NCBI GenBank assembly: GCA_963922205.1
Contig: CAWUHX010000066.1
Span: forward strand, 1,178,001 to 1,242,000
Reading direction: 5' to 3'
Length of the DNA: 64,000 nucleotides
Source of the DNA: Romanomermis culicivorax
Taxonomy: Eukaryota; Nematoda; Enoplea; Mermithida; Mermithidae
Position numbers and translations under genes: made by a program
Part shown: piece after piece, positions 1 to 12,483 of the stretch
How positions within the stretch are numbered: position 1 is the stretch's first letter
How the letters are laid out: every line of letters begins with the position of its first letter
Notes under the pieces: model-generated
Told to the model about the DNA's origin: nothing
Database searches by the model: none
The model's input: the letters and a program-made list of their open reading frames with translations, nothing else

Positions 1-97
1 CTTGCAGATCCTTGAGGTTGATCTAAAATCTGAAATTTCAAAAAATTAGATGATCAAATGAGCAATTTTCTGTTTTACATACTGATTGCTTTTTATC

Positions 98-1829
98 CTA
101 AATTGCTTTTTGAGGAAAGTAGTTGCTCTTGTTCTGGGAGGCAACTATTTCCTGGCGTATAGCTATCATTCTCAAATCATGTTCTTCTTTCATGAATTTG
201 ATTCGTAGTTCATGTTCTTCTACCAAGTTTTTCTTGGTTATTTCTAGAATGTCTTTCTTCAAGTCATTGTTAAGGAAGGTCACTTGCTTCGGAATGGTTG
301 TTTTTGGGGGAGGAATTAGCTTTTGAACTTTTGGATGTGGTTCATAGTCAACTGATTGGTCAGCAGATACTATTGTTTCATCTTCAACTTCAAAATCTTG
401 AGAAAAGTCACTTAGGACATTCGAATCTAAAGTTTTCCATGCTCCTTAAGAAAATCCAATCATATCCATTCATGATAAAGGTAAGATTTCTGTACCAGTT
501 AATAATTCTGCATCGTCATCGTATTCGTTGGGAATCCTTTTGAATTGGCCAGGCAACATATCCCATATTTCTTTAACCGTCTCTTTCAATTCTGGTGAAG
601 CGGGTCCCCCGCCAGTACCAGACTGGTACTTCAGATGGGCACTAATTGTGTCTTTGGCATTCTAGTATTACAAGTTGAAGCAATAAAAGGCTTAGCATAA
701 TTTTATTTGACAGGTATTCCTTGCATTATGATACTTGGCAAGTGGTGAGTTTCAACGCGAGTATGGCGATATTCATTTTGTTAGCCAGTCAAGTGCCTCA
801 TGTAGCATTCATACAGTATGCAGCAAAATCGCAGCTTTGAAAAACAACTACATTAGCTTTCCAAACTTGACTGAGTTACAGCAGCCTTCAATTGCCTTTC
901 ATACCCGAACAGGATTTCCGGGAGCTATAGGTGCAGTCAATGGTACACACGTTCTGATAGCTCATCCTGGTGGAAACGATGGTGAGCTCTACAGAAACCG
1001 TAAAGGTATTTTTTCCATAAAGGTTCAACTAATGTGTGACCATAACATGAAGATTCGAAACGTTGTCGCCAGCTGGAAAGGCAGCACACATGATTCAAGA
1101 ATTTTCAATGAATCTGCTCTCAAGGACAAACTGGAAGATATGCCATCACGTTATCACATCCTCGGCGATAGAGGATATCCATGTCTGCGATATTTGCTGA
1201 CACCGGTGGCAAATCCTCAATCTCAGGCCGAATTACGGTATAATCATGTGCATTCCTCTACCAGAATGGTAATCCAATGCGTCAATGGAATTTTAAAATG
1301 TCAGTTCCCCTGTTTATCGTATAAGCTTAGGTTCAGTCCACAACGATGTGGAGTTATTATAGTAGCCTGTTGCGTCTTCCACAATCTCGCCTTACAACAG
1401 AATGATTTTGAAGAAGATGTGCATCAGGATCAACTGGACGTCGGTGATCCAGCAGGTCCAGATCAGCCTAATGTTCAGGGAATGGCAAAACACCGAATGA
1501 TCATTACGAGATTTTTCTCATAAATGTGTCATTACTTATGCACCGAGTATGGTATGAGTTTTTGCAAGGAATACTGTCTGATTAAATGTCGCATTGCTTA
1601 CTTTTTTCAAACCTTTCCATTTTGCCATAAGTTGTTCGACATTCCTCTCTAGGCATTCCGAATTTTCTCGGAAGTCTTTCTCGATGCTGACCCATGCCGA
1701 TTTTTTTGACCTATTAGCCGAGCTGTCCGTTTTTTTATCTTCGATGACGTTTTTTCGACTCTTGACAGATTCGATTAGAAAATTAATTTCAAGCTCCGAA
1801 AAATTATCACCTCGTTTTTTGTTGCTCAT
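98..1829 (-). pseudogene. Myb/SANT-like DNA-binding protein of a PIF/Harbinger transposon, three exons
   Basis: Proposed exons are 1829-1602, 661-496 and 444-98. Exon 1 holds a trihelix Myb/SANT-like domain (N-terminal FSELEINFLIESV, later a W-rich MAKWKGLKK segment). It ends at a strong GTAAGC donor. Exon 2 starts after an AG at 662-663 and continues with the GTGGGP motif that follows this domain in the family. A 51-bp intron leads to exon 3, whose end is the usual charged EEHELRIKF/EEHDLRM helix. The phases agree across both junctions. Known: autonomous Harbinger elements encode such a protein beside the DDE transposase, and it helps bring the transposase to the nucleus and DNA. The + strand transposase lies inside intron 1. 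Inference: same element. The 51-bp intron is the least certain part, because reading straight through it meets a TGA. It may still be intact; I call it pseudogene-like because its partner transposase is broken. Confidence 0.65.
714..1523 (+). pseudogene. PIF/Harbinger (HARBI1-like) DDE transposase, 5' truncated and broken
   Basis: From about 735 the frame gives the typical order of a Harbinger nuclease: a helical SGEFQREYGDIHFVSQS segment, then GAVNGTH, the GSTHDSRIF block with its Asp (codon 1092-1094), GDRGYP, and the RMVIQ...GILK block, ending at a TAA near 1523. The family cuts and pastes DNA with three acidic residues (DDE). Here the first Asp (usual I/V-D-G-T-H) is Asn at 939-941, and the Glu expected before the x(4)-G-x-LK motif is Gln at 1275-1277. 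An in-frame TGA at 729-731 interrupts an otherwise matching ALxYLASG motif. A probable splice acceptor (TTTGACAG) ends at 713. I cannot find the N-terminal exon; upstream sequence is occupied by exons of the opposite-strand Myb gene. Two catalytic acid-to-amide changes plus a stop make it catalytically dead. Confidence 0.85.
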
Positions 1830-2064
1830 TTCACAAGTTTCAAATTATGTAGATTTAGCAAAAAGTTATGTAACGAAAGCAGAAAAAACCGATAAATTTG
1901 GTAAAGTGTGGTCTAGCAGAGAAAAGGTCGATAAAGTGGTCTTGCAGAGAAAAGTAATAAAATCGATAAACCCAGGAAGAACAGCAGAAATCCATTGTGA
2001 AAAATGTGACAAATTTTTTTCTTGTCTTTTTGTCACTACTCCACTGTTAAATCCACGGATTATG

Positions 2065-2222
2065 AACTCCGCCACTATTCCACTTTCTGGAATACCGAAA
2101 AAAATCCATGGAGTAGCCTATTCCGGGGATTAGCTATTCCGTGGATTAGCCTATTCCGAGGAGTGGCTATTCCTCGGAATAGGCTATTCCGTGGATTATT
2201 CTACTCCACCTTCTGGCATACG
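2065..2222. repeat. Short tandem repeat, about 16-17 bp unit, around CTATTCCGNGGATTA
   Basis: Degenerate copies of CTATTCCGTGGATTAG follow each other, some in inverted form (CTATTCCTCGGAATAG is itself nearly palindromic). The unit length resembles the minisatellite arms of the foldback elements elsewhere in the window. No matching inverted array was found nearby. It lies just beyond the Harbinger remnant. Confidence 0.6.
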
Positions 2223-2229
2223 GGCCTAA

Positions 2230-3223
2230 GTGACAGAAACCTTCTATGCAAATTAGCAAAAATATACTGCCAATTAATATATAGGACCTTGAATATTGAG
2301 TGAGCATATACTCAAATTCTTGTCATAAGTTTCATATGATAGATCTTGAGATCAAGATTTTCTGACAACAAGTGACATTCCCGAGCCTTTCCACGTATAT
2401 GATACAATTCTAAAAGTTCAAGACTATTTTGGGTAGAACTGAATTGGATACAAAAAATTCGATACACAATAAATATATAAGAAAAATATAAAAAATTCCT
2501 ATGTAAAAAATCATTGGGCAATTTTTTATATGTATACAAAGGCTTGTACAAAAAAGACAGTCATACTAGGAAAAACTTATAGCAAGCACAACATACATAC
2601 CCCGAGCAATATATTCTGTGGTCAAAACAGTTTTGGTCAACCAATATTAAGAACTACTTGTTGACCCAAAAGACTTGCAGAAAATCAAAGCAATATGAGA
2701 AGTAGAGCCTTCAAAATAAATCCAATTCGAACAAATCAAGATTCATGTTCAATAAATTCAGATTCAAAAATTAAGTAAGATTCAAAAAACTACCAAAATT
2801 CTATGAATTAAGTTTTGATTCAACCATGCAGTCTAACTTCGTAATTCTAGCATCAAAAACGTGATCTGTTGATGTCACTCACCAGAACAACTATTTTTGA
2901 CACTTATTTTCATTGAAGAAATACATTGTATGTGTGTCTTTTGCTGTTAACCTAGAAAAACCGAAACCGAAACCGCAGTTCTAAAATTAGTAAAGCCGAA
3001 ACCATCGATTCAAAAATTCTAAGTCGAAACCGAAACCGGAAAACCCAAAAAAGCTAAACCGCGCCGTCTCTAATTAGCGGATTTCTTTGGATTTTTTCAC
3101 ATGACGGAGTATAGTTTTGAGGACAACCCGAAGTCGGAATTTTTTCACCTAGCCTCACTTATCAATATTTGCATTGCAATAACCAAAGTTCACTGTTTGT
3201 ACTTATATTCCTGATCTGCTACA
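2230..3223. other. Intergenic, no gene seen
   Basis: AT-rich sequence with no supportable exon. A short purine-rich simple repeat built on CCGAAA (about 2958-3062) is the only structure noticed. Confidence 0.6.
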
Positions 3224-3611
3224 TCAAACGTCCTTCAACTTGGAAATGATGAATATCTTTCTATTCCTACCCGAATCATGCGACGAAATCGTCGATTTGC
3301 ATAAACTTCTCCTCGACGATCTCGACATACGATTATTCGAATGTCGGAATAATTTTTCGCCCAAATCGGAGAATAATTTCCCTTTTTCTTCGTCGTCGTT
3401 CGGAATTTCACAATTCTTCTTGAATTTACCGCCATTTTTCGTCGCCGTGAAAGGCGTTCGATTATTGACCGTCGACCACAAATTATGGAACGAATATTTG
3501 GGGCAATGTTCGCTGCTGCTGCTGACGCTACCTTTATGCAAATTAATCTTGTCCATTTTCTCGCAAAAAATACTGGACAATAAGGGAATGTTGCTTAGAA
3601 TTCGCTTTTCT
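3224..3611 (-). CDS. Probable orphan last exon, hydrophilic tail, possibly of a chemoreceptor gene
   Basis: On the minus strand a strong acceptor (TTTCTTTTTTAG) at 3612-3613 opens an exon that runs 129 codons to a TGA at 3224. Its product is rich in Ser, Lys, Asn and Asp/Glu, with runs such as SSSSE and NDDEEKGK. Codon choice (many TCG, ACG, GAC, GGC) matches the two receptor genes in this window. The acceptor phase (one base completing the previous codon) is the same as that of the last exon of both receptors, and those exons also encode long hydrophilic cytoplasmic tails. I infer a third paralog's last exon, but no upstream transmembrane exon was found on this strand, and the C-terminal motif shared by the two receptors is absent. 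The opposite strand also has an open frame over 3246-3653, which I judge to be the shadow. Confidence 0.35.
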
Positions 3612-3721
3612 CTAAAAAAGAAATCGTCAACTAAACCGTTTGAATCAATTTGACCTTGGTAAAACTCGCCGACAAACGATATATGAGTGGAAAAAAGCAA
3701 TATAACATCTTTTAGGAACAT

Positions 3722-4359
3722 AATACAGTTTTAGGAAAAATATAGCAAAAAGGCGAAGGAACCTCTTTTAATCGGTCGTGAGCGTTCACCGCTTTGTTAT
3801 GGGTAGTGGTTTTGTGAGAATAGTGAACAACGATCATCGGTAAGTATTAAAAGATGAATGAACCATCAAGAGATGCGAAAGAAGAACAAAACGGTCGAAT
3901 ATATATGGCTTCTGGGCAAAAAGAGGAATGGTCTTCCTTAATTTATGCAGGAATTTAGGCACCATGAATGATTAATGCCATTCAATTCACATTGATGTAT
4001 GCGAACGCATTCTGTTGCTGTAAATTAATGATGCTGCATAATTCGAAATAGGTCACAAAGATACTTGTTTGCAAAAAATTTTCGATATGCATTTCTTCGT
4101 ACTATAGTGATTTTCCGAGTAACCAATTTTTAACTCCAAAATAAATCTCATATAAACCTATGCAACTTGTGAATGGCACAAGTATAAAACTTCTAGCATT
4201 TGCGAATTCTGGATTATGTTAAAACCTAACTCGTGCTTAATCTATCATAGAAAATGTATATTTTGGCCTAATATCAGCTAGTTGATGTGCTAAGGGCATA
4301 GATGTTGCTATTTCGATATATTGAGACGTATGGGCTTATGGTGAAACCTAGCTTGTGTC
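3722..4359. other. Intergenic, no gene seen
   Basis: AT-rich, no exon with usable splice borders and no clear repeat. It ends at the left arm of the first foldback element. Confidence 0.6.
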
Positions 4360-5790
4360 TACCCTAATAGCGTCTGCCTAACAGCTGGATTGTGTCCGAA
4401 CTTGGCGTCCATCCTAACTTGGCGTCCGTCCTAACTTGGCATCCGTCTTAACTTGGAGTCCGTCCTAAATTGGCGTATTAGTCCCATGTTGGCTTCCATT
4501 TTATGTCCTAACTTGGCGTCTATCCTAACATAGCGTCGGTCCTCACTTGGCGTCTAACTTGGCCTCTGTCTGAACTTGACGTATTATATGCTTTGGATCA
4601 AAATTAACCCAAATTCACTTATTATTGAAAAATATGCATTTACGAGTAATATACATAGATCATTACAGTTGTAGGAATTATTCAATATACGTAAATTTTA
4701 CGCATATTTTTCTATATATAGATATAGAAACAGCTTTCCAATGAAGAAAACACATTGTTTCACAAAGAAACTTGCATTTTTGCATGCAAACTCGTAAGTT
4801 CCCAGAATTTCATAACTGAATAAATTATCTATGTTCTCAAAATCTAACAGACTTCCCGTCTCGTAAAAATGTTCATTTGAATTTGAGCTTTTAAATATTA
4901 ATCCATTGCGCTGTTCTCTAAAATACGGGCGATTTTGGAGAAGCAAAGAGATCGCCCCATAAATCGTTGCAATTCCTTGAAGGAGGATGTAAAGGGGAGG
5001 CCCTGAATAAGACAGAATGGAGGACAGAATGAAGGAAGGGAGGAAAATGACTAAACAACAAATTCAAAATAATTTCGTGATAAACTAGGGATCAACTCTC
5101 AGCTCCATAATCCCAGAGTTCTGAGCTGCTTTGCTGCTCCGTTGCTCCGGCAGCGCAGCTATGGATAAAGGTGATCTGGAGCGCGGTACATTTTCGTCAG
5201 TTTGTTTACTGTAGTTTGCATAGCTGAAAGGAATATGACAAATGAGTTCCTTGGTTAATTATGGTTGATTTTTTGACTCCTGTCTTGCTACCTAATTCCC
5301 ACGTTATTCCCATGGTACTTGGTTGGAGAGGGCCGCGGCCCCACTTGATTCTCCGGTATGGTAGCTGGTTTTTTCCATTCATCTTATTTTTATCCTTTAT
5401 TTTTTTGTATTCTTTTTCAGTTTAATTTTTTCTCTATATTTTAGAGTCTCAGAGGAGAAAAAAAGATAAAATGTAATAAATTTAAAGAAAAAGAACAAAT
5501 ACAGATAAACTCGAAGACCAAAAACATTGAAAAATGGAAGAATCAAGTTGACTTTGATTTTATGATACACTGGACGCCAAGTTAGGAATGGACGCCAAGT
5601 TGGGACAGACGCCAAGTTAGAATTTTTTCCTTCAACACTAGACGCCAAGTTGAGACGGAAGCCAAGTTAGGATGGACGCCAACTTGAGATTTCTATATTT
5701 AGCCTCTAATATATCATTGGACGCCAAGTTAGGATAGACGCCAAGTGAGGACGGACACCAAGTTAGGACGGGCGCCAAGTTGTGATAGAA
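4360..5790. mobile_element. Foldback element A with inverted minisatellite arms (CTTGGCGTCCGTCCTAA)
   Basis: The left arm (about 4378-4585) is a tandem array of a 16-17-bp unit close to ACTTGGCGTCCGTCCTA. The right arm (about 5572-5785) is the same unit inverted, GGACGCCAAGTTAGGA. The roughly 1-kb middle is AT-rich and codes for nothing I recognise. This layout, terminal inverted repeats made of short direct repeats, is that of foldback (FB-like) transposons; the family assignment is inferred from architecture only. No target-site duplication was identified. Confidence 0.65.
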
Positions 5791-8700
5791 CGAGCAGCTG
5801 CCACCTCTTAACTTATGAGCCCTGGAGTTACATGTTCCATTAGTTGTCTTCCTTAAGAATTTGCTGTGAAATGATTACACTTTTTCTGGCCACTGACACG
5901 TTTGGCACCGTTTTTCAGTTTATTCTGAGAGCTGCACTTAATAATTTAAAAAATTCAACTATAACTGGATAAGAAAAAAATATTCCCGAAATACTCTAAT
6001 TGCTAAAGCTGCTAAACTTCAGCCCCTGTAAATCAGTAAAATTTAGGATGTTGCGATTGAGCCTTCTATGCTGATGTGGACGAATAGACGACATTCAAGA
6101 ATGTGCCGTGTCTCCGTTCTGCACGAAGTGCATATAAAATTTCTAATTTTACTCCAAAATTTGTAAAGTCATTCAGCTTTTTTGGAATAGTAGCCTACAA
6201 GTGGAAAATATACGATTCTGCAGTTCTTGCCATCACGGTGATTTTTGAAACTCGAGTGGAAAAGTGTTCAGTGTCTACAGTGCATACGAGGAAACTGATC
6301 TGTCGAATCACTGATTTCTATTTTACCAGCTTATAAATTGAAAAATGACAAAAATCGGTACTGTCGTCAAAATCGTTGTACAAAGCTTCCACCATAGAAT
6401 TTTGTCGCTCAAAAAATATCAATAGTTTATTAGAAACTAATATAAATATGGAATAGTACCTGTTTTCCAGTTTTCAGAGACATTTCAACAAAAAAGGGTA
6501 ATGTACTTGATTTTCAAACATGGCTTTATGGATACGTGAAGAAGGATATCAGTATATTTCCATTCAATATTCAGCATTCCAAAAATGTAAGTGCCAAGTT
6601 TCACAGGAAAAAAACTGACTTTTACCCACTTCATAGAGCATCAATTACTAACGATCCATAACTGACATTACAAATACGGCAAAGAAGGAAGGAAACGTGG
6701 TTTTTCTTGCAAACATGGGGTTGAAAGGTAAATACAGCCCGTGCCTATGAGAATGCGCAATTTTTTCGCGCATGATTTCACGACCCAGGTATACAAAAAC
6801 CACACATATGATGTGAAAAGAGTCTGCCTTCCCGTTTATATAGACACAAGAAGACTACAAAAAAAACTTTTTGATATGATGGGGAAAGTGCAGAATAACC
6901 TTGAAGAAAAGTCGATGTAGATGATGGATAAAATTATTTGTCGAAAGCTATAAAAATCCATAATTTATAATTAAAATTCCGATGATTTGAAACGAAACGG
7001 TGGCCCGTGTGATGGTTAAACACGTAATATAAAAATTTGGTCGGCAGCAAGAAAGAAGAACTTTCGGGGTGATTTTCCCATGAGATTGAAATGTGCTGAT
7101 TTTGAAATTGCTAATTCAACTATGTGTCTCTGACCCACATTGCTTAATCCCCAGTAGGAAAGAGTATACTACTGCCATTTTTCAGTAAGGAAAGTCTCCA
7201 AATTTTATTTATTGCGCATTTGGTAGTTGCTTGGACGGACTTCTATTTAACGCAGTTTTCACCATTGGCCAATTCGGGGAGGTGCGACCATGCCGGGTTT
7301 AACCTGCGAAGATTAGTAAAATTTGTTTGCGGACATGCGACACTTTCCCTCGGAATAGCAGCAGTTCACCGGTACGACAACAAAAGTTAAAAGTGCTCCT
7401 CATAGCTCCAATCACTGGCCAACGCGTTGGGTGTGACCATCCTGACCGGGGCTCAAAAAAACTCCGAGGACTGGGAAAAACCTGAGTCCTTCGGGTGGAA
7501 TGCGTATGTCAAGCACATATAGCATGGTTTGCCAAAACGATGAAAGTAATCTAAATCCTAAAAAATTAAGAGTTTATTACTATAGTCAGAGTTGAAACGT
7601 TACTCTCGCCGAGCGAATCTGTCAAATCGTATTTTAGAATGGTTCAAGTTTTTCCCAAGTTGAAAACGGTTGAACATTATATATTTTGGTTTATTCTCAA
7701 TCGACACAAGGGGGGTTTGATTCTGAGTTTTCATGATAATTAATGAAAATTGTCACTTAGATATTTTTATTTTCAGTATTAGCTATTGAAATTTGAATTG
7801 TAGAATGCATAGTCATTCGAGAAGGTACAGAAAAGTTTCGATTCCTTGAACATATTTAAAAATCAAGTGATTACATTTTCAACGTTATTAATCTGGGTTA
7901 CATTCTCTGTTCCAGAACTTTTGTGAACAAAAGTCGGACAGCTGCTGCATGATCAGTCTTCCAGTGATGAATAAATTTGAGATGAAAGCAATAGTAGTTT
8001 CTCAGTTATGACTTTTTGCGACAACGAAATTCGATTAACAATGAATGAAAAAATTACGATATCGCGTATTTAGATTATTGACATATTTGACGTTGCAAAT
8101 ATTTTGTGAAAATTGTCAGGAAACTTTTCTTTTTATCAGTAGAGTGAATTTTCAGTGGAAGCTTTATCAGTCCATCACCACGTCAGTTAGAATGAATTCA
8201 CAAGAGCAGATAACTACGAAATTATCTCGCAGCCCCAACTCCAACCAGTGCAACGATTTTCACTTGCACACTGTGCTATACAAAAAATGAAGACATACCT
8301 GCAGATGGGGATTCGGGGAAGGGTCCCACAAAATTTTTAATCGTATAGACAATTGTCGGCGACTCTCTCACACAACTTTCAGTTGTCGACAGCTCAGCCG
8401 GCCGGAAATCGACGATAAATAGCTATTATTGGTCGAAAATGACTTTTTTAGACCGAAAATTGGTCAAAAAGCGGAGTTCAGTATCAGTTTAAAATCGAAA
8501 AATCATTGATCACGTACGTGTTTTTTTAATTGTGGGGTCGAAAAAACGCATTTTTAGTCCCCCAAAACTTTAGAACGTTGGCTACTTCCTCCCTTAAAAG
8601 CCGCTTTTATCTATACCGAACTGGTCGGACACCGAGATCACAATTATTCTGTGAAAAATTTTACAAATGTTCGACTAAAAACCTGTTGGAAAAATAATGG

Positions 8701-11700
8701 GTTCTGAATAAATCCTGTAAAAAGCATTTCTAATGTATGTTACGTAAACTGAAAGTGTTCGTCCAGAATGGAATGTGCAGTGACCACACAAGAAAGCCCA
8801 CCTAAAACTCCGGAGTACTTGCAAATAATGCACTCTACAATAGTAAATCTGCTACCCAATAATATGACTGAAGAACTAAAGTCCAGTATAATATAATATG
8901 TATATGAATATCGCAGTTCAATAAACCACATTGTAATTAGGAACTTGGACTCATGCAGCGAAGTGAGGTGGTGAATTGTGGTGGTGGTAATGAACATTCC
9001 GGTATTTTCATTTTGACTTTTCGGCTGCAGGAGGAAAGAATTTTTTTACGTCTCCCCGAGCGACCACAAATAACGAAGCGTCAATATTGACCTTGGTGTA
9101 CAAGTAGCAAAAAAGGTCAAAAATAGATTTTCAGTTTATCGAGAGACCATAATTTTCGGTGTCACACTGTCACATACACAAACTTTTAAATTTTTACTAG
9201 AGGAAAATGAGTTAAGCGATCCGGACCGCGGATAAAAAAGCGAGAAATTTTCTGAATACAATAATTGGCGACGTTTAACCTGACAATTAGGTTAGAAAAA
9301 CTTTTGACTGACTTACTCAAGTCGTGTGTTTTCCAAACATGGCTCTTTTTTTTCATTGAATTCACAAATGTAGGAGCATTTTACTGAGACTGGAAGAAAT
9401 TCGAGAGAAAGAAAAGTTAGCGGAGAGAAAGAAACTCGTTATTTAATACCAAGAACTTGAAAATCAAATTTGAATTTTTGACTGAGAAATTATAGACGCA
9501 AAGAAAATTTGACGGTTTCGCAAAAAATTGAACGTCTCTGATGGTTTCTTATCGTCTGTTGAGAGATAAAAATATGAACTTTCTTCTTGAACTAGATGTC
9601 AAAAATGAAAAATATGATAAGTATTTTTAAGTGCAGTACACATTTGTTCAAGAGAAAGTTGTAAAAAGAATGCAATGCACAATGTAGAACAGAAAAAAGT
9701 TTGTTTATTCACCCCTGACTCGTATTTTAAAACTTCGAGATATGTCGGACCAGTTTTTTTACGAGTGGGAAACACGAGATTAAAGTTAAATGGCTTCCTA
9801 TTGTAACGATCCTAAAAATGTTGTGGATTTTCCATGCTTTCACTCGTGCACATTGAGTAAATAGTGACAGTTATCGAATGAAAACCTATACACACTGGGG
9901 CGTTAGTAATAGTCATCACGAGTGACCATTTTTCGTTTTATTATGACGAATAGGATTAACAAGCTTTTAGATATCAAGGCCATCTGCCGAGGGAAATGCA
10001 CTATGCGTCTGTGTTTGAATCACAGTCCAGATGTTGCAGCACGAGTGTCTTTTGTACACATTGAATGGAGTAGAAACGGTAGTGGTTAGTTTCGATATTA
10101 ACAGATGCTGATGTTAAAAATAATCAGTTGAAAAATTCCGGAATTAATTTTCAAAATTTTCAAAAAAATTCGAATGTTCAAATAAAAAACCTGCATCGTA
10201 GGTAAATATCTTCTTTTCGTGCAGCGACTTACGAGAAATTATGTTTGAGTAACACAATAAAATCATTGTCTCTCCTTCACTTTTCCTGATTTGCGAGTTG
10301 TGCATTAAACAACACATCTACACAAAACATTAACCAAACAACTAAAAACATTAGCTGCAGCTTAACCGCAATGTTATAAAATATAGAAGGAAGCTGCAGC
10401 TTATACCTCAACTCAGCTGGAGCATGAGTCTCTTCGATGAAACCGGACCTTGATTGCTACAGTCAACTTGAGAAATAATATGTGCGTTTACGCTGCAGGT
10501 TTATTATTTTCATGAGCATCATTTTGCGTAACAATGCTCACTTGTATAGTCTCAAACCAAAAACCAAACAAAGAATCCGCACAAGTAGCCTGAACATTAT
10601 AAATAACGATCGTATAAATTTCAACGATAAGAAGGCGAAAGTATTCGCCAGCCCACAGACGGTATGGCTGACTAAAGTTTCGCATTGTAGCTAGCAGAAT
10701 TGATAACTTTTATCGTTTCAACAAATACACACTTACCAAGATTATGAGACACTACTTATTTTGTTTTCACGTGAAAAGTAAACAAATGAAATGGAAAATT
10801 CTGGATTATATAACACTGACGATTTCGCATGATCTAAAAAGGCATGACTACAAAGATTGTTCATACTCGTACGATAAGCGCGTTGACTAGACCATTAAAT
10901 AGAAGTAACTCAATTCAGTGAGTGGACAAACAATTATTGCAATTGAGGCGAGAAAGCAAGCAACAAGCCAATATTTAGCTGAAAGACAAACAAAAATAAG
11001 GCCAAGAAATGTTTGGCGGTGAACTACAAAAGTGCTTTGTTGGGAACTCGTTCAGAAAGTTCTATGATTGTTTTCAATAGGAAATACTGCAACGATGGTT
11101 ATTAAGGAAATATTTTCATGGAGTTGACATAGATTGGAAGGGATTTGGTGCAGCCATTAGCCGAAGCTGGTTTACCAGCATTTAGGTATCAGTAAGCATC
11201 ACATAGTGATCCAAAGCAGCTCCCCTATGGGCTGTTATTTTTTTGAAAAATTCCAATAATTGGTGGCCGCAAGTTCATTTGACAATAGCAGTGATGCTTT
11301 TCGGCCAGACCAACGGAATTGCTTTGTTTTGGAAGTTGAAAGATTTTGAGGAATTATGTTTTCCAGGGTAAAATAAATCTGAAAAATTTTGGTGGAACCA
11401 GAAGGCCAATAAATTTTTCTCGAATTTTCATATCTTCTCAACAGCTAAAATAGTCGGGGCCGCTACCTTCCTATAATATCGTGTTTTCGAATATAATTAC
11501 TCGGCAAGGCTGAAAGCATGTATCTCATGTATCTCAAGATTTAGCAAAAATATCATGCCGAAGCTGACCTTCCAAAAGATTTGCATTATTATGTTTCTGC
11601 TGTTTGTGATGCAAATGTAGTCATAATGGGGTCAAGTCATTGTCACACTCCATTTCAGAAAAATCAAGAACCTTGTCCTCTTTTGATCGACTTAGAATGA

Positions 11701-12190
11701 GTTGAGTGGTTAAAATAAAATAAGATACTTTGGTCTGGGATCAGTAGATTTATCTACATCGGTACAACATCTTGACCACCATTCTCAAATGTGGTTAATG
11801 TGCTAGACTCCTGCGCTCATAGCACACGGTTCGATTCCACCTGTCCGTAATGATTTATGTTTCCTACCGGTAGGCCTCCTATGCATCAGCAGTGTTTATG
11901 CCTCAGCATTGTAAGTACTGATGGCTACCTATTCTCAAACAGATATCCTCCAAATCAGATTGCAGGACTCAACATTATGAATATATCACAGATGAATGGA
12001 GCAGGAAATTAAACTGCCTGAGCTTGCGGTGATTCCACGCCTTTCCAATTTCTGATGCTACACATAACTTGTGATTCTTCTTTCCACGTGCAGTCAACAC
12101 TTTTTGCGTACGATATCTTGCACACTTTTTTCTGAATTGAATTGCAAAGGTATTTTAGAATTCAACAATAATGAAAAGTATTTATCATAG
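5791..12190. other. Long intergenic stretch, dispersed repeats only
   Basis: No convincing exon in 6.4 kb. A GC-richer patch at about 7240-7510 contains two loosely similar halves (GCGACCATGCCGGG and GTGACCATCCTGACCGGG) but matches no RNA gene I know. A fragment related to a dispersed repeat (around TTATTACTATAGTC) lies at 7560-7590. A second family (GCTGCAGCTTAACNGCAATG, then GTCTCTTNGATGAAACCGG) covers about 10320-10445, preceded by CTGCATCGTAGG at about 10193; it recurs near 33640 and 30410. Confidence 0.55.
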
Positions 12191-12483
12191 AAAGCATTGC
12201 GGAGCGAGATCTGTCATCAATTTGATTGGTCGAAAAAGTTTATCGATTTTTTCAGTTGTTCTAGCAAATTTTCTGGCTTAGGCTTAGGCTTATTCTTAGG
12301 CTTAGGCTTAGGTTTAGGCTTAGGTTTAGGTTTCGGCGAAGCCTTAGGCTTAGACTTATGCTTGGGATCAGGCGTGGAATCACGGTTAGAAAGGAGTAGA
12401 CTACAATTTTCGACCAATCAAATTGAAGGTATAAAATTTTTCGACCAATCTAATTAATGACAGATCTCGCTCCGCAATGCTTT
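12191..12483. mobile_element. Inverted-repeat (MITE-like) element with a TTAGGC core
   Basis: The ends are near-perfect inverted repeats, AAAGCATTGCGGAGCGAGAT at the left and its complement at the right, extended by a second inverted block around TTTGATTGGTCGAAAAA. Directly outside both ends stand near-identical 12-bp sequences, GTATTTATCATA and GTATTTATAATA, which could be a target-site duplication. The core (12275-12364) is a degenerate TTAGGC array. The element is about 293 bp and has no real coding capacity; open frames through it are periodic artefacts of the hexamer. Confidence 0.7.
12275..12364 (+). repeat. Degenerate interstitial telomere-type array (TTAGGC)n
   Basis: About 15 hexamers of TTAGGC with variants TTAGGT, TTATTC and TTCGGC. 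TTAGGC is the canonical nematode telomere repeat. The array sits at the centre of the inverted-repeat element and is G-rich on the + strand. Confidence 0.8.

Noticed and set aside
3240-3653. Plus-strand open frame opposite the orphan exon
   Set aside because: No splice acceptor precedes it and no donor fits. The minus strand has a strong acceptor, matching phase and receptor-like codon use.
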